A DNA stretch of 64,000 nt from Echinococcus granulosus. Taxonomy: Eukaryota; Platyhelminthes; Cestoda; Cyclophyllidea; Taeniidae. The stretch lies in the NCBI RefSeq assembly GCF_000524195.1, contig NW_020170399.1, positions 255,207-319,206 of the forward strand, read 5' to 3'. A program made the translations under genes and the position numbers. The notes under the pieces were generated by a model. It searched no databases and was not told where the DNA came from. It saw only the letters and a program-made list of their open reading frames with translations. Positions 1-11,159 of the stretch are shown piece by piece; position 1 is the stretch's first letter, and each line of letters begins with the position of its first letter.

Positions 1-125
1 GTACTATCGACGGAGAGGAAGGCTGGGGGCTACTGACATGCCTCGGGGGCCGTGTCGCCCAGCAAAGGTACAAAGGCGGAGCCTTAAGTTCCCGAAAAAT
101 TAAGCAAACAATCCAAATATTAAAT
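1..125 (+). repeat. Partial LTR-like repeat unit, cut by window edge
   Basis: This is the 3' part of the roughly 190-bp repeat family found throughout the window. It already aligns from base 1 (GTACTATCGACGGAGAGGAA corresponds to GTATTGCCGACGTACAGAAG in other copies). It then carries the family core CTGGGGGCTACTGACATG, a CCCAGCAAAGGTACAAAGGCGG box and a final AAGCAAACAATC segment. Its 5' part lies outside the window. Confidence 0.7.
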
Positions 126-1087
126 TTGCCTACAGCCAAGTTGACTATTATTTAAAAACACCTCGAGTTGTTGCCTTCCACCAAGTCGTTAAATACCTGT
201 TTTTAAAAACACTGTGTTTAACTGCCTTCGTCTGTCAAACATGTCTGCTTTAATGTAACAAGATTTGATGCAGTAAACACATTCTTTACCCTTTATCACT
301 CCCTCCCTACTGACTGCACAAACAATATCGTGGATCGGTTGAATTTAAAGGTACCAACATTGATGTAGAATGTTCTTTTGGGAACAACTAAACAAAATGC
401 ATTCACCAGGGCATCTGGCCTGTTTATATTAGAATATCTTAGTGGCGAACGTGTTAGTCTATGAAATAAACGGTGTCAGGAAAGTGGAATTAAAATGTAC
501 TCTCAGAGTAGCGAGTAATTCCACTGGGCTTGAGCTCGTTAATGTAGTAACTGTAGCTTATTTGGCCACACCGAAAGTGAAAATGTGAAGCATGAAAATT
601 TATCTGTTATACCGCAAGTTAATGCGCAGAAGCGTTGGACACTGAGCTTACTCAATTCTTTGGTAAGCTTTGAGGCTTAAGTAAACTTGGATAATGTTGA
701 AATTGATGGAGAAAAATGGATTGAACAGTAGAATTTCTTAAGTGGTTAGTAAAGCTGATTATATGTCCTCCTTTAAGTTAAGAAATCCCCGAAATATATA
801 TTGACTAAGAATAATTTTGAGAGTACACAGTCCGGATCCTTTCTTTTCGTGGGCTAATTAAAAGAAGAAAGGAATGTGAATCCATTTTTTAACATCTATG
901 CCACACACAAACAACCTTGATTTCTCTCCCTACCAGCATGCTTGCTTAAAGATCGTCAACTTTCTCGTAGGTTTCAAATTTGATTCTTCTAGTGTCACTT
1001 GTAGTTCCGCATAACCTCGGTACTTTGTAAAGAATACAGAAGTAAATTTCTACCTCCACAGCACTTACGACCTACCGAATGCGTAAC

Positions 1088-1261
1088 TGTCGTAGCCCCT
1101 CGAGACCTCTCTAAGGACGAGAGATATGATATCAGGGCAGAATGTATTGCGACGTACGGAAAGGCTGAGGGTAAAGGGCGTGGCTACCGGCCACAATGGC
1201 TGCGGCCTTCAGTGCCCGAGTGACCGAAACAAGGGGGTAAACAAACAATAAAAGCATTACA
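1088..1261 (+). repeat. Solo LTR-like repeat
   Basis: A diverged member of the LTR-like family. It starts TGTCGTAGCCCCTCGAGACC, has the central ATCAGGGCAGAATGTATTGC box, and ends near GTAAACAAACAATAAAAGCATTACA. The TG...CA ends and the AT-rich tail match the other copies. I see no clear target-site duplication. No coding capacity. Confidence 0.65.
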
Positions 1262-1601
1262 CATTTTAAATGTTTTTGTTTACACTATAATTGTGAGATA
1301 ATCCTGTTAAAGCTATTTAGTCCTGAGTGATTAGCCTCCATTCCTGAGCTAAGAGTACCAAATCATAGCATAAAATTCTGCAATTGACTTGCCTGTTTCG
1401 CATGGACACGTAGGCGCGTGTGGCAGCCAGTAATTTCGTAATTAAATGCGATGTGTCAAGGAGGACTTGGTGTAGAATGTGGAATGCAATGCGCTTGCTT
1501 ACTTACTTTGGACATTATTTTGACTTGATAACCACTACACACCGGACAACAAAGAAGGGAATGGTCAAAGATAAAATTTTTACGAAAGCATTGGATACAA
1601 A

Positions 1602-2662
1602 TGTAGCGCACCGAGTCTTCCCTGAAGACAATAGAAGCCATAATACTGGGGCAGAATCAGCATTGCCAACGAAAAAAAGGACTAGGGGTTGCTGGCATGC
1701 CTCGGAGGGCAATCTGTCCAGTAGAACTACCAAGGTGGGGTCTGAAGTGCCCTCCACTCAGAGCATTGGATAGCCCCTCTTCCCCTTTGAGCGTCGTCCC
1801 CAGCGCGCCGCTAGACCAATCTCCTACGTCTGTTAGCACACCGTAGTCGGTGCCGTAAGAATAGCACTCACGAGCCACTAACGTCAGTCATCGAATCTGC
1901 GTGTAACAGTGGGGGTGTTTGACAGCAACGTCACTCATTCCTCCTTGCTATTCTACTGAATCTGGCGTTTCGTTCCGTCTGGAAATTGTGTTGAAGGAGG
2001 AGGTGGTCATCATGGATGTCCACTGCTAGCCGTAAGATCTCAGACCTAAAAGTAGAGTAGTTTGATAAACGATGGTATTTAAAACACTTTCATGGGAATA
2101 ATGTTTTGCGCCTTCTCCTCCTCCGCTGTTCAGTCACATCTATCTCAGTTCTATCCAGTTAGTGGAGAGTTGGAGAAGGTATCGAGTGTCCACTTAATTA
2201 ACATTCTTATGCAGATACAGTAGATAGCACAGTAACGAAAATTTATAGATGGTTTGCAGCTAGTGTGGTTTCAGTTGTTAATAACAATCCTACGAAAAAT
2301 AAGACTGGGGTAATTATTGAAGGTGAACATCAGTTTCAATCCTTCTGTTAGGGGTTGACACAGATAATCCCATCCGCAAAACATAATCTTCTGTGCCGTT
2401 AAAGTTCAACTTTCAGTGACAGGAATCAGAGTACCCGCCCTTTTTGAATAATTCTCTTTCCACAGCCATCAATGTACCGCCCAGAGATTTTATTTAAGAC
2501 AGGCTGGCATTATTCCAGGACAGAACTTGTATTTTGGAAGTACAGAAGGGCTGGGATCTACAGGCAGGGTCCAGAGTCCATGCCATTCAGTGGAAGTACA
2601 GAGATGGGGCCTTAAATGCTCACATAACCAAAACCGAGAGTTTAACAGTCAAAGTATTGCAG
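1602..2662 (+). mobile_element. Composite element with direct LTR-like ends, copy 1
   Basis: Two members of the 190-bp family lie in the same orientation, at about 1602-1765 (starting TGTAGCGCACCGAGTCTTCC; its 3' end looks deleted) and 2473-2662 (starting TGTACCGCCCAGAG). They flank a body of about 700 bp. The body is recognisably the same as the body of the element at 26900-27977: shared stretches include GTCCACTGCTAGC, CACATCTATC followed by GTTCTATCCAG, and GTTGTTAATA. Direct terminal repeats around a short non-coding body suggest a terminal-repeat retrotransposon in miniature or a large internal deletion of an LTR retrotransposon. The short ORFs inside show no gag, protease or reverse-transcriptase motif. 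Confidence 0.65.
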
Positions 2663-5364
2663 TAACCTTTAGATTAATAAGTGTGCTCAAAATGTGGGGC
2701 GTTTCATATTCCATAAGACCCCAAGTTTTGGAAGTGCCTTAAATAGGCCAGTGTAGTTAATACTGTCAGGCGGGGCCAGTAGCTCGTGGAAAATTTCACA
2801 ATTGACCCCTTCAGCATCCAGCTTAATTCACTCTTCACCTTCGAAATTGACGGGAAAATGGGTTTAGTCGTCAGTTAGTAGGCTAGTGGAACAATCACAC
2901 CGGAGCACATGGAGCGAACCACCTGATACACGCAAAAAGCTTTGGCATAAATTTTGGGCAAAAAAATTCCACAAGATTATATTTTCTCTACCATTCCATC
3001 AAAATGCAAATTTCATGCCTTCCGGTAGTTGGTGGTGCGGAACGAGGGCTGCATGCAGCTTGCAGCTATCTAGGCTACCCTCTGGATAATTCTTTTAAAT
3101 AAAGAGGAGGAGTGATGAGTTACCTGCTTTCATCCACTTTTCCTTGGAGTATAATATACCTAGAACTCGTTAATACTATACATATCTATTTATTTTTTTA
3201 CTTACTTGACAAACACAACTAAATATCCCTTGAAAGCTGGTATCCTTACTTCCTTTCATAACGATTTTTACAGTGATTAAAGTTTTAAGTAGTAAAATAG
3301 TAAAATTGTCAGCTCTTTTACTGAGAGGCATGTTAAGATATGATAATAAAAAAGAACTCTTACACATTAATGCATAGTTCTTCCACCGCACCGCAGTAAG
3401 ACGCTTGTTTGACAGCTCTCGTCTTTCGTCCCCAAATAGCCGGCCAATCAAAACCATGGATTTCTCCATTCTGTTCTTACCACCAGTCAATAGGCAAAGA
3501 CGTCAGGTGTGTGCAACGGCGTAGTCAGGTCATTGTGGTGGGCTGCTTCTCTCGGGGAGAAATATTTCGCCTTAAAGGCAACAAGTTGTGCATACGTACC
3601 TTAACCTCAATGTGTTCAACGGGGTTTGAGACAAGTTAGAGGCTGAATTTACTTTAGTCCAATCACTTCTGCTTGTGAGCCAGAAGAATCATGAATGGAG
3701 AGAAAAAATGTTTCTTGTTTAGCAGTTTAAGACCTAGTAAATGTTAGCTTTAATAGGTTATTCAGCAGTTTATTCATATGAGGGAGAAGGCTACTGACAA
3801 GCAGGCACTCGGTACAGCTCACCATCCACTCTGTTGGATCTGCTGATGTTTATGCTATTTGTAGTTGATTTCGTTGTGTCTAGAACTCTTCTTTTCATAG
3901 AATAAATTTGCATTACAGGTTGCTACAGGAATATGCGAAAAATTGCAATTGTACCGACGCAAACTCCAATTCTAGGGCAGTACCTTCCCTCCCGTAAGAT
4001 TAAGTCACATAAACATAAGGTGCACAACCGAGTCCTCCGCCTTAAGTATGAAATGTTGAAATTTGCTTCAAGATCCCCTTTAGACCAGCAGCTACCCTGA
4101 CTGATTGTTTCATGACTCTGTGGAGTCACTTCTGTTGCGGACTCCAACTCTTGTGCTGGGTTTTTTATTTTAATAGCTAAATTTAGAATGCACCACCAGA
4201 GATGACGAGAAGGTAAATGTTTTCATCAACCCCTATCACGCGATGTGGCCACTTAAGTACAGTGAATGTTTAAGGCAGCAATAACCCCTCAAAACCGGTT
4301 GCTTTTATAAGTGGTAGTAAGTAGAGCCCAAAAATCACTTAGAGCAAAGGAAAGAGTGGCAGTTCTTTCTCCACAAACTCCTTCACTACTATGCGCCAAG
4401 ATTTTTAAAAAAAATTACCCCACAAATCACTACAGCGCCTCCTGGAACAGGATCACATTTCAAACCTCGATTGGGCTGAGTTATAGCAAAACATTAAGAT
4501 CACCACCCAAGGTTTTGTTATGACAATTCAATGTTTACATTTAAGTTTAATCACCTATTAAAAATAGTACCTATGTGCAGCGTATGAAAAACCGATCCTT
4601 GTGAGATTCAGTTTTGAAGCGGACTTGATAAGTAAAGACCGTTGACCCGATTTTTCACCCCATGATTCCAACACTTTATACCAGCACTAGGAAATGCTTC
4701 GGGCAGCGAGTGTCCAATTGGAGAGTAGTTTGAAAAGCATTAGGCTTTGGCAGGCACGGCCCTTGTTATTACGAAAGAATTCGCCTTTCGGACAACCCTG
4801 GTATGAGGCATCACGCGCCCCAGAAACCAACCAATCACTGGTGTGACTGATTCATAACCCTGCACGGTTAGCCAATAGGGAGGCTTGCAAAAGTAAACGC
4901 AGTCATGCCAACACCCTGGGATTTTGTAATCTAGCCAAAGCCATTCTCTTCAACAGGCACCTTACGTTATGCCATACCCATCCATTGAAGAAGAAACAAT
5001 CAAGCAGAACATTAGCATCTGCCACAACTTTTCACGCTGGTCATTTAATAGTACAAGTGGGAACTGAGTATACAGGTGCCAACGAAGACGTTTTTCACTC
5101 GATAAACCTAACTTCAAAATAAATGTCTAAAGAACAAAAAAAGCAAATTAATATCAAATTTACAAATCAACCATCAAAACAAAGGTACTAGGTATTTAGC
5201 AGTATTGCAAAACATGCTAACTCGGTACAAATATCCACCTAGGCGAAGAAATGCCACGGAAGGTTAGGAAACAGATAAATGTTTTGATGTGCGTCAACAG
5301 TGGGTGGAAGGGGGAAGCATCACAGACTGTAAGGTAAAACCGATCAACAGATGGGGCTTGGGGA
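2663..5364. other. Gene-free interval upstream of PLEKHH 3' end
   Basis: I find no ORF with recognisable protein character on either strand and no RNA gene. The ORFs of 60-104 codons here lack domain-like composition. Short fragments around 3790-3830 faintly resemble the LTR-like family core, but are too diverged to call. The part next to 5365 should hold the 3' UTR of the minus-strand PLEKHH gene. Confidence 0.6.
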
Positions 5365-8300
5365 TCATTGGAAATTCTCCAGATAGAACGTAAGCACCTG
5401 GCAAAGTTCATTGATCTCACAGAGGTCTCGCACGAAGAAGAGTAACTTCTCTAGTTGTGTCTCCGGCTCAGGAAATGACACTCTTCCGTAGAGTTCACGA
5501 ATAGATGCACTTCTCCGCTCCTTGGTTGTAGTTGCTGTTACCGTTGAAGTGGAGGAGACGGCGCCTTCACCCCTACTCGAATGCCGACGAATTTGATCTC
5601 GCTTGCGACGCAAATGGCGTCTCTTGGACACCTTGGAGAAGACCAAAAAGAAAGCGCCCGTCTGTTGAACACCAAAAGATACGACTCGATTTAAAGGTAT
5701 GTGCTTGAAACAGGCCATTCCCGATACGGCTCTTTCAATGCCATTGGGATGAATAGGATGTGGCACTATACTATCGAATGTGTAAATTCGGAGAAGGCTT
5801 ATCTTATCAAAACTGGATACCAGCCACACCGTCTCGTCTGGAGGTACTTCTGGAATATTGATCAGATTGCAGGGATAGTGGCGTACGCAGGCTCCAGCTG
5901 GATGGAGACGCCAGAAGTACATTGTGTAGGCATAGGAGGGTCGAGGAAGTCGAAGTTCAGTGGAATCTGTGCTGCCTTCTGGGTGGGAAGTCTCGCGGCA
6001 CACCTTATTCCACCTTTCCAAGAGGAGGAGTTTAAGTTCAATTAAGGCTTGATCATCCTCACGACCCCACACGGTGAGACAGTGTTGAGGGAAGTATTGA
6101 TCAACTATTTGCGTGAGACTGATCTCCTGACCTCTCTGCAATTCGGCATAATCCACGTAGTCGCAACGGCACATGAGAGCTGTCAACTCGAGGAAGTGTG
6201 TGCCTCTCAGAATGATATTTAGTTCACCTGTGTACAGATCGGAGTGAAGTTGATGCGCGACGATATCCATTATTCGTTCAGTTAACGGAGATGTTTGAAC
6301 GATGGCCTTTTTTGACACTGCAGTGACGAGGAAGACAATGTCAATAGTCATATCCTCAAGACTGAAGTCGGAGCCCTGGTCAGTTCGGGTTAATGTAGAC
6401 TCGTAGAGCGAGATAACGTCACACACGTTCCACTCAGCCTCCAAATATATCATTCTAGGTCTTGCAGGCGCCCTACCGAATACGTACTGCGGGCCTGAGA
6501 TTCGACAATATAGCCCACAGTGACAGAGGTTCTGTGCAATTGCTTCGGAGAGTTCAAGCTTGCCAAGGAGACTTCCCATTAGCTGATGTACCTTCATTGT
6601 ACCATCGAAACTGACAACCTCGTAGCCAGTAGGAAGATGAATGTGGATAGGAAGACTGAAAGGGAGGCTATGCGTGTATGGGTTGCGTAGAGAAATGGCT
6701 ACTACTTCAAAGCACGAGGGTACAATGCGACGCCCACCACGGATACGACATCTCATTAGCATGTCTGTGCAGAAGGCAGCGAAGCGACTCACCTCACTGT
6801 AGAGTTTACGTGCCTCAGTGATTTTTCTACGTCGACCATGCGGCGAGGTCGTGTGCTCTTCCTGACTTGTCTCAGCCCTTAAGGTGAATTGAGATAGGTA
6901 AGCCTGAAGACAGGCAAGCACCAGTGGTGAGGGCAGAAATGCAGTTGAATAAATCGCCAGACATTCCCACATTACAATAATGGGGATCCACTTGTGTGAG
7001 TATCCCGGAGGCGAAGAAAAGCGTTGTGACTCAGGTTGTTGTCGTTGTGTACTAACGGCCCGTCTACCTTCGGCTCCGTCGCGGTGGCATAGAAGGTCCA
7101 CAACTCTGGTCGCCCGTCTCCGAGTTGGTTCTGTCCCAAATTGATGAATATCCGTGCGAAGAGCGTAAGTAGAGGGAGTGGCCTGCTTAATTAGCTGCAA
7201 AAATAGTTCATCCTTAAGTCCGATGCTCTCAAAACACATTTGAGCGATCTCTTTAATCAGATTGTACTTGTCAGCATCAACGGGAAAGCGGTACATGGCG
7301 CTAGGTCTGTGATCAGTCTCCTCCACCACGCGCTCCTGACGTCTAGTGTGCAGATTTGAAAGCGAGAGGAGTTTTTCTGAAAGTCGAATAGCGTCATTTT
7401 CCAGCAAAGAGTCAAAAATCCTAGACAGGGGCTCTTTTAGTGGAACTTCAGAATGACTTCGATGGAGGACACAGCTCGGCCGAACAAGCTGTTTCCAGAG
7501 ATGGAGAAAACGAGATTCGGGTTCAGCACTGCTTACTGTAGAATCACTGCCTAACGATGAGAACCAACAAGCTCGGTGGAGATGATACTTCCAGCGTTCG
7601 TACTCTTCGTCATTTGAACATACCAAATACACCGGATCTCGATTTGGCGCCCACAAGGAAATCGTCAAATTACTGACGCCATTTATATCAATTCCTGCGT
7701 CTGATTCAGAGTCCGTTGCATCATAATCATCGTATGCTAATTGCGAAGAGGTGAGTTCCCGGTCATTATCAGCACTTCTTTCTTCAGGAATTGCAAGGCA
7801 TCGAATGTAGGTAGTTGTAAGATCCCGGAAACCAGTTAAATATTGTCCTCTGGCATCACGAGCGTAGACAAGAAATGTCCCCATCAGCATTCCCCATACA
7901 CGATGACTCTGTCCCCTTCTGTACCTTCGTAACCAGCCACTGGTGACCAACTGTGCACTATACATATGAAAGATCCTTTCCGCTTGAACACGACGCAATG
8001 CTCGGCGTATTTTGTTTTCCCAAACTCGAGTTTCGGTAATTCTGGACGAGCGAAGGGTGTAGATCTTTCCGCTTTGCAAAACCAAATTGATAGCAGAAGA
8101 GACAGTTACTTTCCCTCGCCCTTCAGGCCGGTGATCATGGCGTCTTTCCACTCGCTGAACATCCGCCAAATCGATGCACTTCTTCGGCCACTTTTCTACC
8201 TCGGCTTCGTCAGCATAGAAGAGGAGGGACTTATCTGCCATGACGCACCAGAACCTCTGCCACAACTTGAACCGTGAACTCAGCTTAGAAAGGGGACCGG

Positions 8301-9801
8301 CGTGATGAGTGCTTTTCTTTTGTGCTTCCAAATGTTCTACCTCCATATTGTTGTTGCTATCCTCAGTTGGAGGGACGTTATACTCTGTGGAGGCGGAAGA
8401 GCTTCGGAAGTGGCTAGTGGAGGGATGAGGAGGCAGTGAGGGGGTTATTTCAATGGTGGGTGTAGTGAACGGTATCCCAGCTGTAGAACGGGCCTCTTCA
8501 GACGATGTCTCTTCTCCACAAAGGCGGTCAAAATTCGTTCTCCGAGTTTTAAGAAAGTAGTTGATACTTATCTGCAATTCTTGAGCAGGTATGCTTTGTA
8601 TGACAAAGCAGTGCCTTCGAGCACACGTGTAGGCATGCAGATGAGTGAACAAACTTCCTAATTCTCTGGCCACTTCCGTAAAACGGCTGAAAATTATTGC
8701 AGCATGGAGACCTTCTTCGTGAAGTGTTTTACTTGTTACTGCAGAGGATGAGAAGAAGTCATTTAAAAAGTCCTCCGATGGACCAACTTTGATCCTCGGT
8801 TTATGGGAACTTCGTTTAAGTGCTTGTCTAAGTGGATGGGGAACATAAGGCGACCTTTGTGCACGTTCAACAATGCTCTCGGCCCTTCCTGGACTAGATG
8901 GGGTCTTGAATGCCTCCTGTTTTGCCTTTTCCGCTACCTCTAAAACTGAAATTTCCAACCACTTTGACACTGAACGTCTGGCTTCTTCAGTCCCACGAAT
9001 AATGCCCTTGCGGGGAGGGTGTTTATATGGTGATGAGGGAAGAGAGGCTGTGTATTGGAGCCGACGAGACAAAACGGGTGTCTGAGGAGTAGTAAATGTT
9101 CCTGAACCCACTGGTGCGTGGATGTGGGATGTTGATACGCTATTAATGGATCCCAAGGACTCGGTTAAATGCGATAGTGCTGGTGAGGATAAAGGAATGT
9201 GAAGCTCCCAATCCACCTGCTCTCCTGAGGCCTCAGAACTCGAAGGCGAATGGTAGAGCTCGATTACAGTTGTTGACGCCGTGGCCGTAGTATCAACCAT
9301 TTTGCCAGCTTGTACCTCTTCTTCGGGGGGCCGACTACCCTCCGCTTCATCTGAGGAGGAGAGCTCTAAACTCATTTTTGAGACAGGATCCTGTTCAAGA
9401 ACAATTTTTTCGAAGGTGTCGGAGAGACTCGAATACTGTGTGATTGACACTGGCCCGTTAGACTCTATCCAACTTGTGGATTCAGCAGAAGCTAGAGGTG
9501 CTTCAACGGTCCTGCTGCTTGGTCGTTCCACCTCTGCGGACTGAACGAGCTCACGAAGCAGGTTGGATACATCTTCCAGGTCTCTCCTCTGTCGAATGAA
9601 ACGATCGGAGGCGAGTCGTCGTAGGACATGATTTAGTTGTCGCTGTAAGTGGGACTTCTCCTCAGTCAGGCGTTTATTTACCAACTCCAAGTCATGAAGT
9701 TTAGCAACAACAGTCATTCTCTCCTCCTGACTCCACGGCGATGGGACCGAAGGCTGTTCACCTGAGCCTTCTAAGGAACGTTCCGATGGCGTTTTTCGCA
9801 T
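5365..9801 (-). CDS. PLEKHH1: PLEKHH-type protein: coiled coil, two PH domains, MyTH4, FERM
   Basis: A single uninterrupted ORF of 1478 codons. In order: an N-terminal coiled coil (about residues 30-95, leucine/charged heptads); a Ser/Pro-rich linker (100-490); PH domain 1 (about 500-610, with FKLWQRFWCVMADKSLLFYA, ending in a conserved Trp, VWENKIRRAL); PH domain 2 (about 620-745, SGWLRRYRRG...RVWGMLMG, ending YERWKYHLHRACW, with an acidic insert DDYDATDSESD); MyTH4 (about 770-970, with KDELFLQLIKQ and the WECLAIYSTAFLPS segment); and a FERM domain to the C-terminus (about 1040-1475). This order is that of vertebrate PLEKHH proteins and nematode MAX-1, which bind phosphoinositides and act at actin-rich membranes or in axon guidance. 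The start is the ATG at 9801, because an in-frame TGA lies four codons upstream. Absence of introns is odd beside such intron-rich neighbours and may reflect a retrocopy. The paralogue (H1, H2 or H3) cannot be assigned. Confidence 0.92.
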   Translation of the reverse strand: MRKTPSERSLEGSGEQPSVPSPWSQEERMTVVAKLHDLELVNKRLTEEKSHLQRQLNHVLRRLASDRFIRQRRDLEDVSNLLRELVQSAEVERPSSRTVEAPLASAESTSWIESNGPVSITQYSSLSDTFEKIVLEQDPVSKMSLELSSSDEAEGSRPPEEEVQAGKMVDTTATASTTVIELYHSPSSSEASGEQVDWELHIPLSSPALSHLTESLGSINSVSTSHIHAPVGSGTFTTPQTPVLSRRLQYTASLPSSPYKHPPRKGIIRGTEEARRSVSKWLEISVLEVAEKAKQEAFKTPSSPGRAESIVERAQRSPYVPHPLRQALKRSSHKPRIKVGPSEDFLNDFFSSSAVTSKTLHEEGLHAAIIFSRFTEVARELGSLFTHLHAYTCARRHCFVIQSIPAQELQISINYFLKTRRTNFDRLCGEETSSEEARSTAGIPFTTPTIEITPSLPPHPSTSHFRSSSASTEYNVPPTEDSNNNMEVEHLEAQKKSTHHAGPLSKLSSRFKLWQRFWCVMADKSLLFYADEAEVEKWPKKCIDLADVQRVERRHDHRPEGRGKVTVSSAINLVLQSGKIYTLRSSRITETRVWENKIRRALRRVQAERIFHMYSAQLVTSGWLRRYRRGQSHRVWGMLMGTFLVYARDARGQYLTGFRDLTTTYIRCLAIPEERSADNDRELTSSQLAYDDYDATDSESDAGIDINGVSNLTISLWAPNRDPVYLVCSNDEEYERWKYHLHRACWFSSLGSDSTVSSAEPESRFLHLWKQLVRPSCVLHRSHSEVPLKEPLSRIFDSLLENDAIRLSEKLLSLSNLHTRRQERVVEETDHRPSAMYRFPVDADKYNLIKEIAQMCFESIGLKDELFLQLIKQATPSTYALRTDIHQFGTEPTRRRATRVVDLLCHRDGAEGRRAVSTQRQQPESQRFSSPPGYSHKWIPIIVMWECLAIYSTAFLPSPLVLACLQAYLSQFTLRAETSQEEHTTSPHGRRRKITEARKLYSEVSRFAAFCTDMLMRCRIRGGRRIVPSCFEVVAISLRNPYTHSLPFSLPIHIHLPTGYEVVSFDGTMKVHQLMGSLLGKLELSEAIAQNLCHCGLYCRISGPQYVFGRAPARPRMIYLEAEWNVCDVISLYESTLTRTDQGSDFSLEDMTIDIVFLVTAVSKKAIVQTSPLTERIMDIVAHQLHSDLYTGELNIILRGTHFLELTALMCRCDYVDYAELQRGQEISLTQIVDQYFPQHCLTVWGREDDQALIELKLLLLERWNKVCRETSHPEGSTDSTELRLPRPSYAYTMYFWRLHPAGACVRHYPCNLINIPEVPPDETVWLVSSFDKISLLRIYTFDSIVPHPIHPNGIERAVSGMACFKHIPLNRVVSFGVQQTGAFFLVFSKVSKRRHLRRKRDQIRRHSSRGEGAVSSTSTVTATTTKERRSASIRELYGRVSFPEPETQLEKLLFFVRDLCEINELCQVLTFYLENFQ

Positions 9802-9996
9802 CACATAATACCTTCATTGGTGAAATGGGCTTGCGAATAGCAATAAAGGCGTATTGGTGGCTTAGAACCTACGCAACAACATAGTCGCACCCCGTGATTG
9901 AATGTGAATGGAATAATAGAATAATAGTAGTGACGATCGCGGAGGCTTCTGCGCTATCAGGCCAGCAGACCGGCTATGATGACCTAACGTTCATAG

Positions 9997-10018
9997 GTGT
10001 ACGCGCGCACGCGTGCAC
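9997..10018. promoter_or_regulatory. Alternating purine-pyrimidine tract upstream of PLEKHH
   Basis: Twenty-two bases of perfect purine/pyrimidine alternation rich in CG and CA steps (core ACGCGCGCACGCGTGCAC), about 200 bp upstream of the PLEKHH start codon. Such tracts can adopt Z-DNA and are often near promoters. A regulatory role is inference; no TATA box is evident. Confidence 0.4.
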
Positions 10019-10161
10019 TCCAGATGATGATGCTGGTGGTGCAGGCGATTCCTCATTGGCCGTCACCTTGGCTGAGGTGGATTGGTGATAGCGGTTAGTC
10101 AGCACGTGCGCGTGGTTACACGAGCGCGAATCAGCCAAAGGGGAGGCGCAGACCGGTGCCA

Positions 10162-10192
10162 GTGCGTGCACGCGTACGTGCGTGCGTGCGTA
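10162..10192. promoter_or_regulatory. Second alternating purine-pyrimidine tract
   Basis: Thirty-one bases of uninterrupted purine/pyrimidine alternation (GTGCGTGCACGCG followed by TACGTGCGTGCGTGCGTA), about 145 bp beyond the first tract. It contains a self-complementary core around GCACGCGTAC. The surrounding 9950-10200 is visibly CpG-richer than its AT-rich flanks, consistent with a promoter-proximal region for the minus-strand PLEKHH gene. That role is inferred from position only. Confidence 0.4.
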
Positions 10193-10413
10193 AGCATGTG
10201 ACTGTGGTATACCGGCTACTCAGGTCTTCCCAACAGCCAGGAGTCGACGTTGCCATTGCGACAATGGCGGTTTCGCAACCATTGCCTTTGTGTATGCAAT
10301 GATTATACAGCCTTTAGAGTCCGGTGCCGTACATGCGACAACTAATTTTACCCCTTTGTAGATGGGGTCCAAAAAACCGGTGCCACTTACGTAAAAGACT
10401 ACGGGGTTACATG

Positions 10414-10614
10414 TGTAGCGCCCCGAGACTTCCCCTTAGACGTAATAAAATATAATGTCCGGGCAGAATATATCTATTCAACACGTAGTAGGAGTTTGGG
10501 GTTACTGATATGGCCCGTAGGCCAGCCTATCCGACGAAGGTACAATGATGGAGCTCCCAAGTGGTCCCCTTTACCAAAACCGTGAGTTAAACAAACACTC
10601 AACTCATTAGAACA
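10414..10614 (+). repeat. Solo LTR with 4-bp target-site duplication
   Basis: The best-bounded copy of the family. It begins TGTAGCGCCCCGAGACTTCC, contains CCGGGCAGAATATATC, GGGGTTACTGATATGGCCCG and ACGAAGGTACAATGATGGAG, and ends TTAGAACA. It is flanked by CATG at 10410-10413 and 10615-10618. The TG...CA termini and a 4-bp duplication are what a solo LTR left by an LTR retrotransposon would show. Confidence 0.75.
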
Positions 10615-10668
10615 CATGGAAAGTTTTTTTCCAGTCAGAATGTGGTCGCTTTTTAATGGCCTAATAAT

Positions 10669-11145
10669 TCAAATTCCAACGTCTAACATGTTAGTTCGCC
10701 CATGGTTTTCGAGTCTGATCCCCGGTGTCGCAAACATTTGACAAGTACAGTTCATCAATTCACGATGAATGCCTGCAACAAATCGTATCTTGAATGAAAT
10801 TGCGTGGTCGGAAACAATGGAATGTATGTAGATTGCTCTTGGTCTAGGGATAATCACTTTTTCAGCTTTTAAACTGCATTTGAAATTGACGACCTGTGAT
10901 ATTGTAGAACAATAGAGCGCCTTCGAGACCACGCTGGAGGCCGCCTTCACCTCATCTAAGTATTTCTTAATATGCAGGTTAGTTGCTTCAAAGACGACTA
11001 GCCCTGACATCTGATACTCGGATACAAAGTCATTGCTCCTCGGAGGTGGTAGGAAAAAAATTAACTTGAACAACGGTGCTATTCCTCCGGTAGCTAGTGT
11101 TCTTCGGATCTTCAGACCATCCTCCGTCAAACTTCTCCAAAACAA
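10669..11145 (-). other. Unrecognised 158-codon ORF, doubtful gene
   Basis: An open frame of 158 codons just downstream of a solo LTR, with a Met start at 11145. The predicted protein has a hydrophobic stretch (about residues 25-33) and a middle segment HIKKYLDEVKAASSVVSKAL that could be a helix. I recognise no family, splice context or conserved motif. It may be a relic of the inserted element, a fragment of an unknown gene or chance. Confidence 0.15.
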
Positions 11146-11159
11146 AATGTGACGATCTT

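Noticed and set aside
1420..1878. Several overlapping ORFs on both strands (73-117 codons)
   Set aside because: They run through the LTR-like repeat at 1602 in several frames and have no protein-like conservation between repeat copies.
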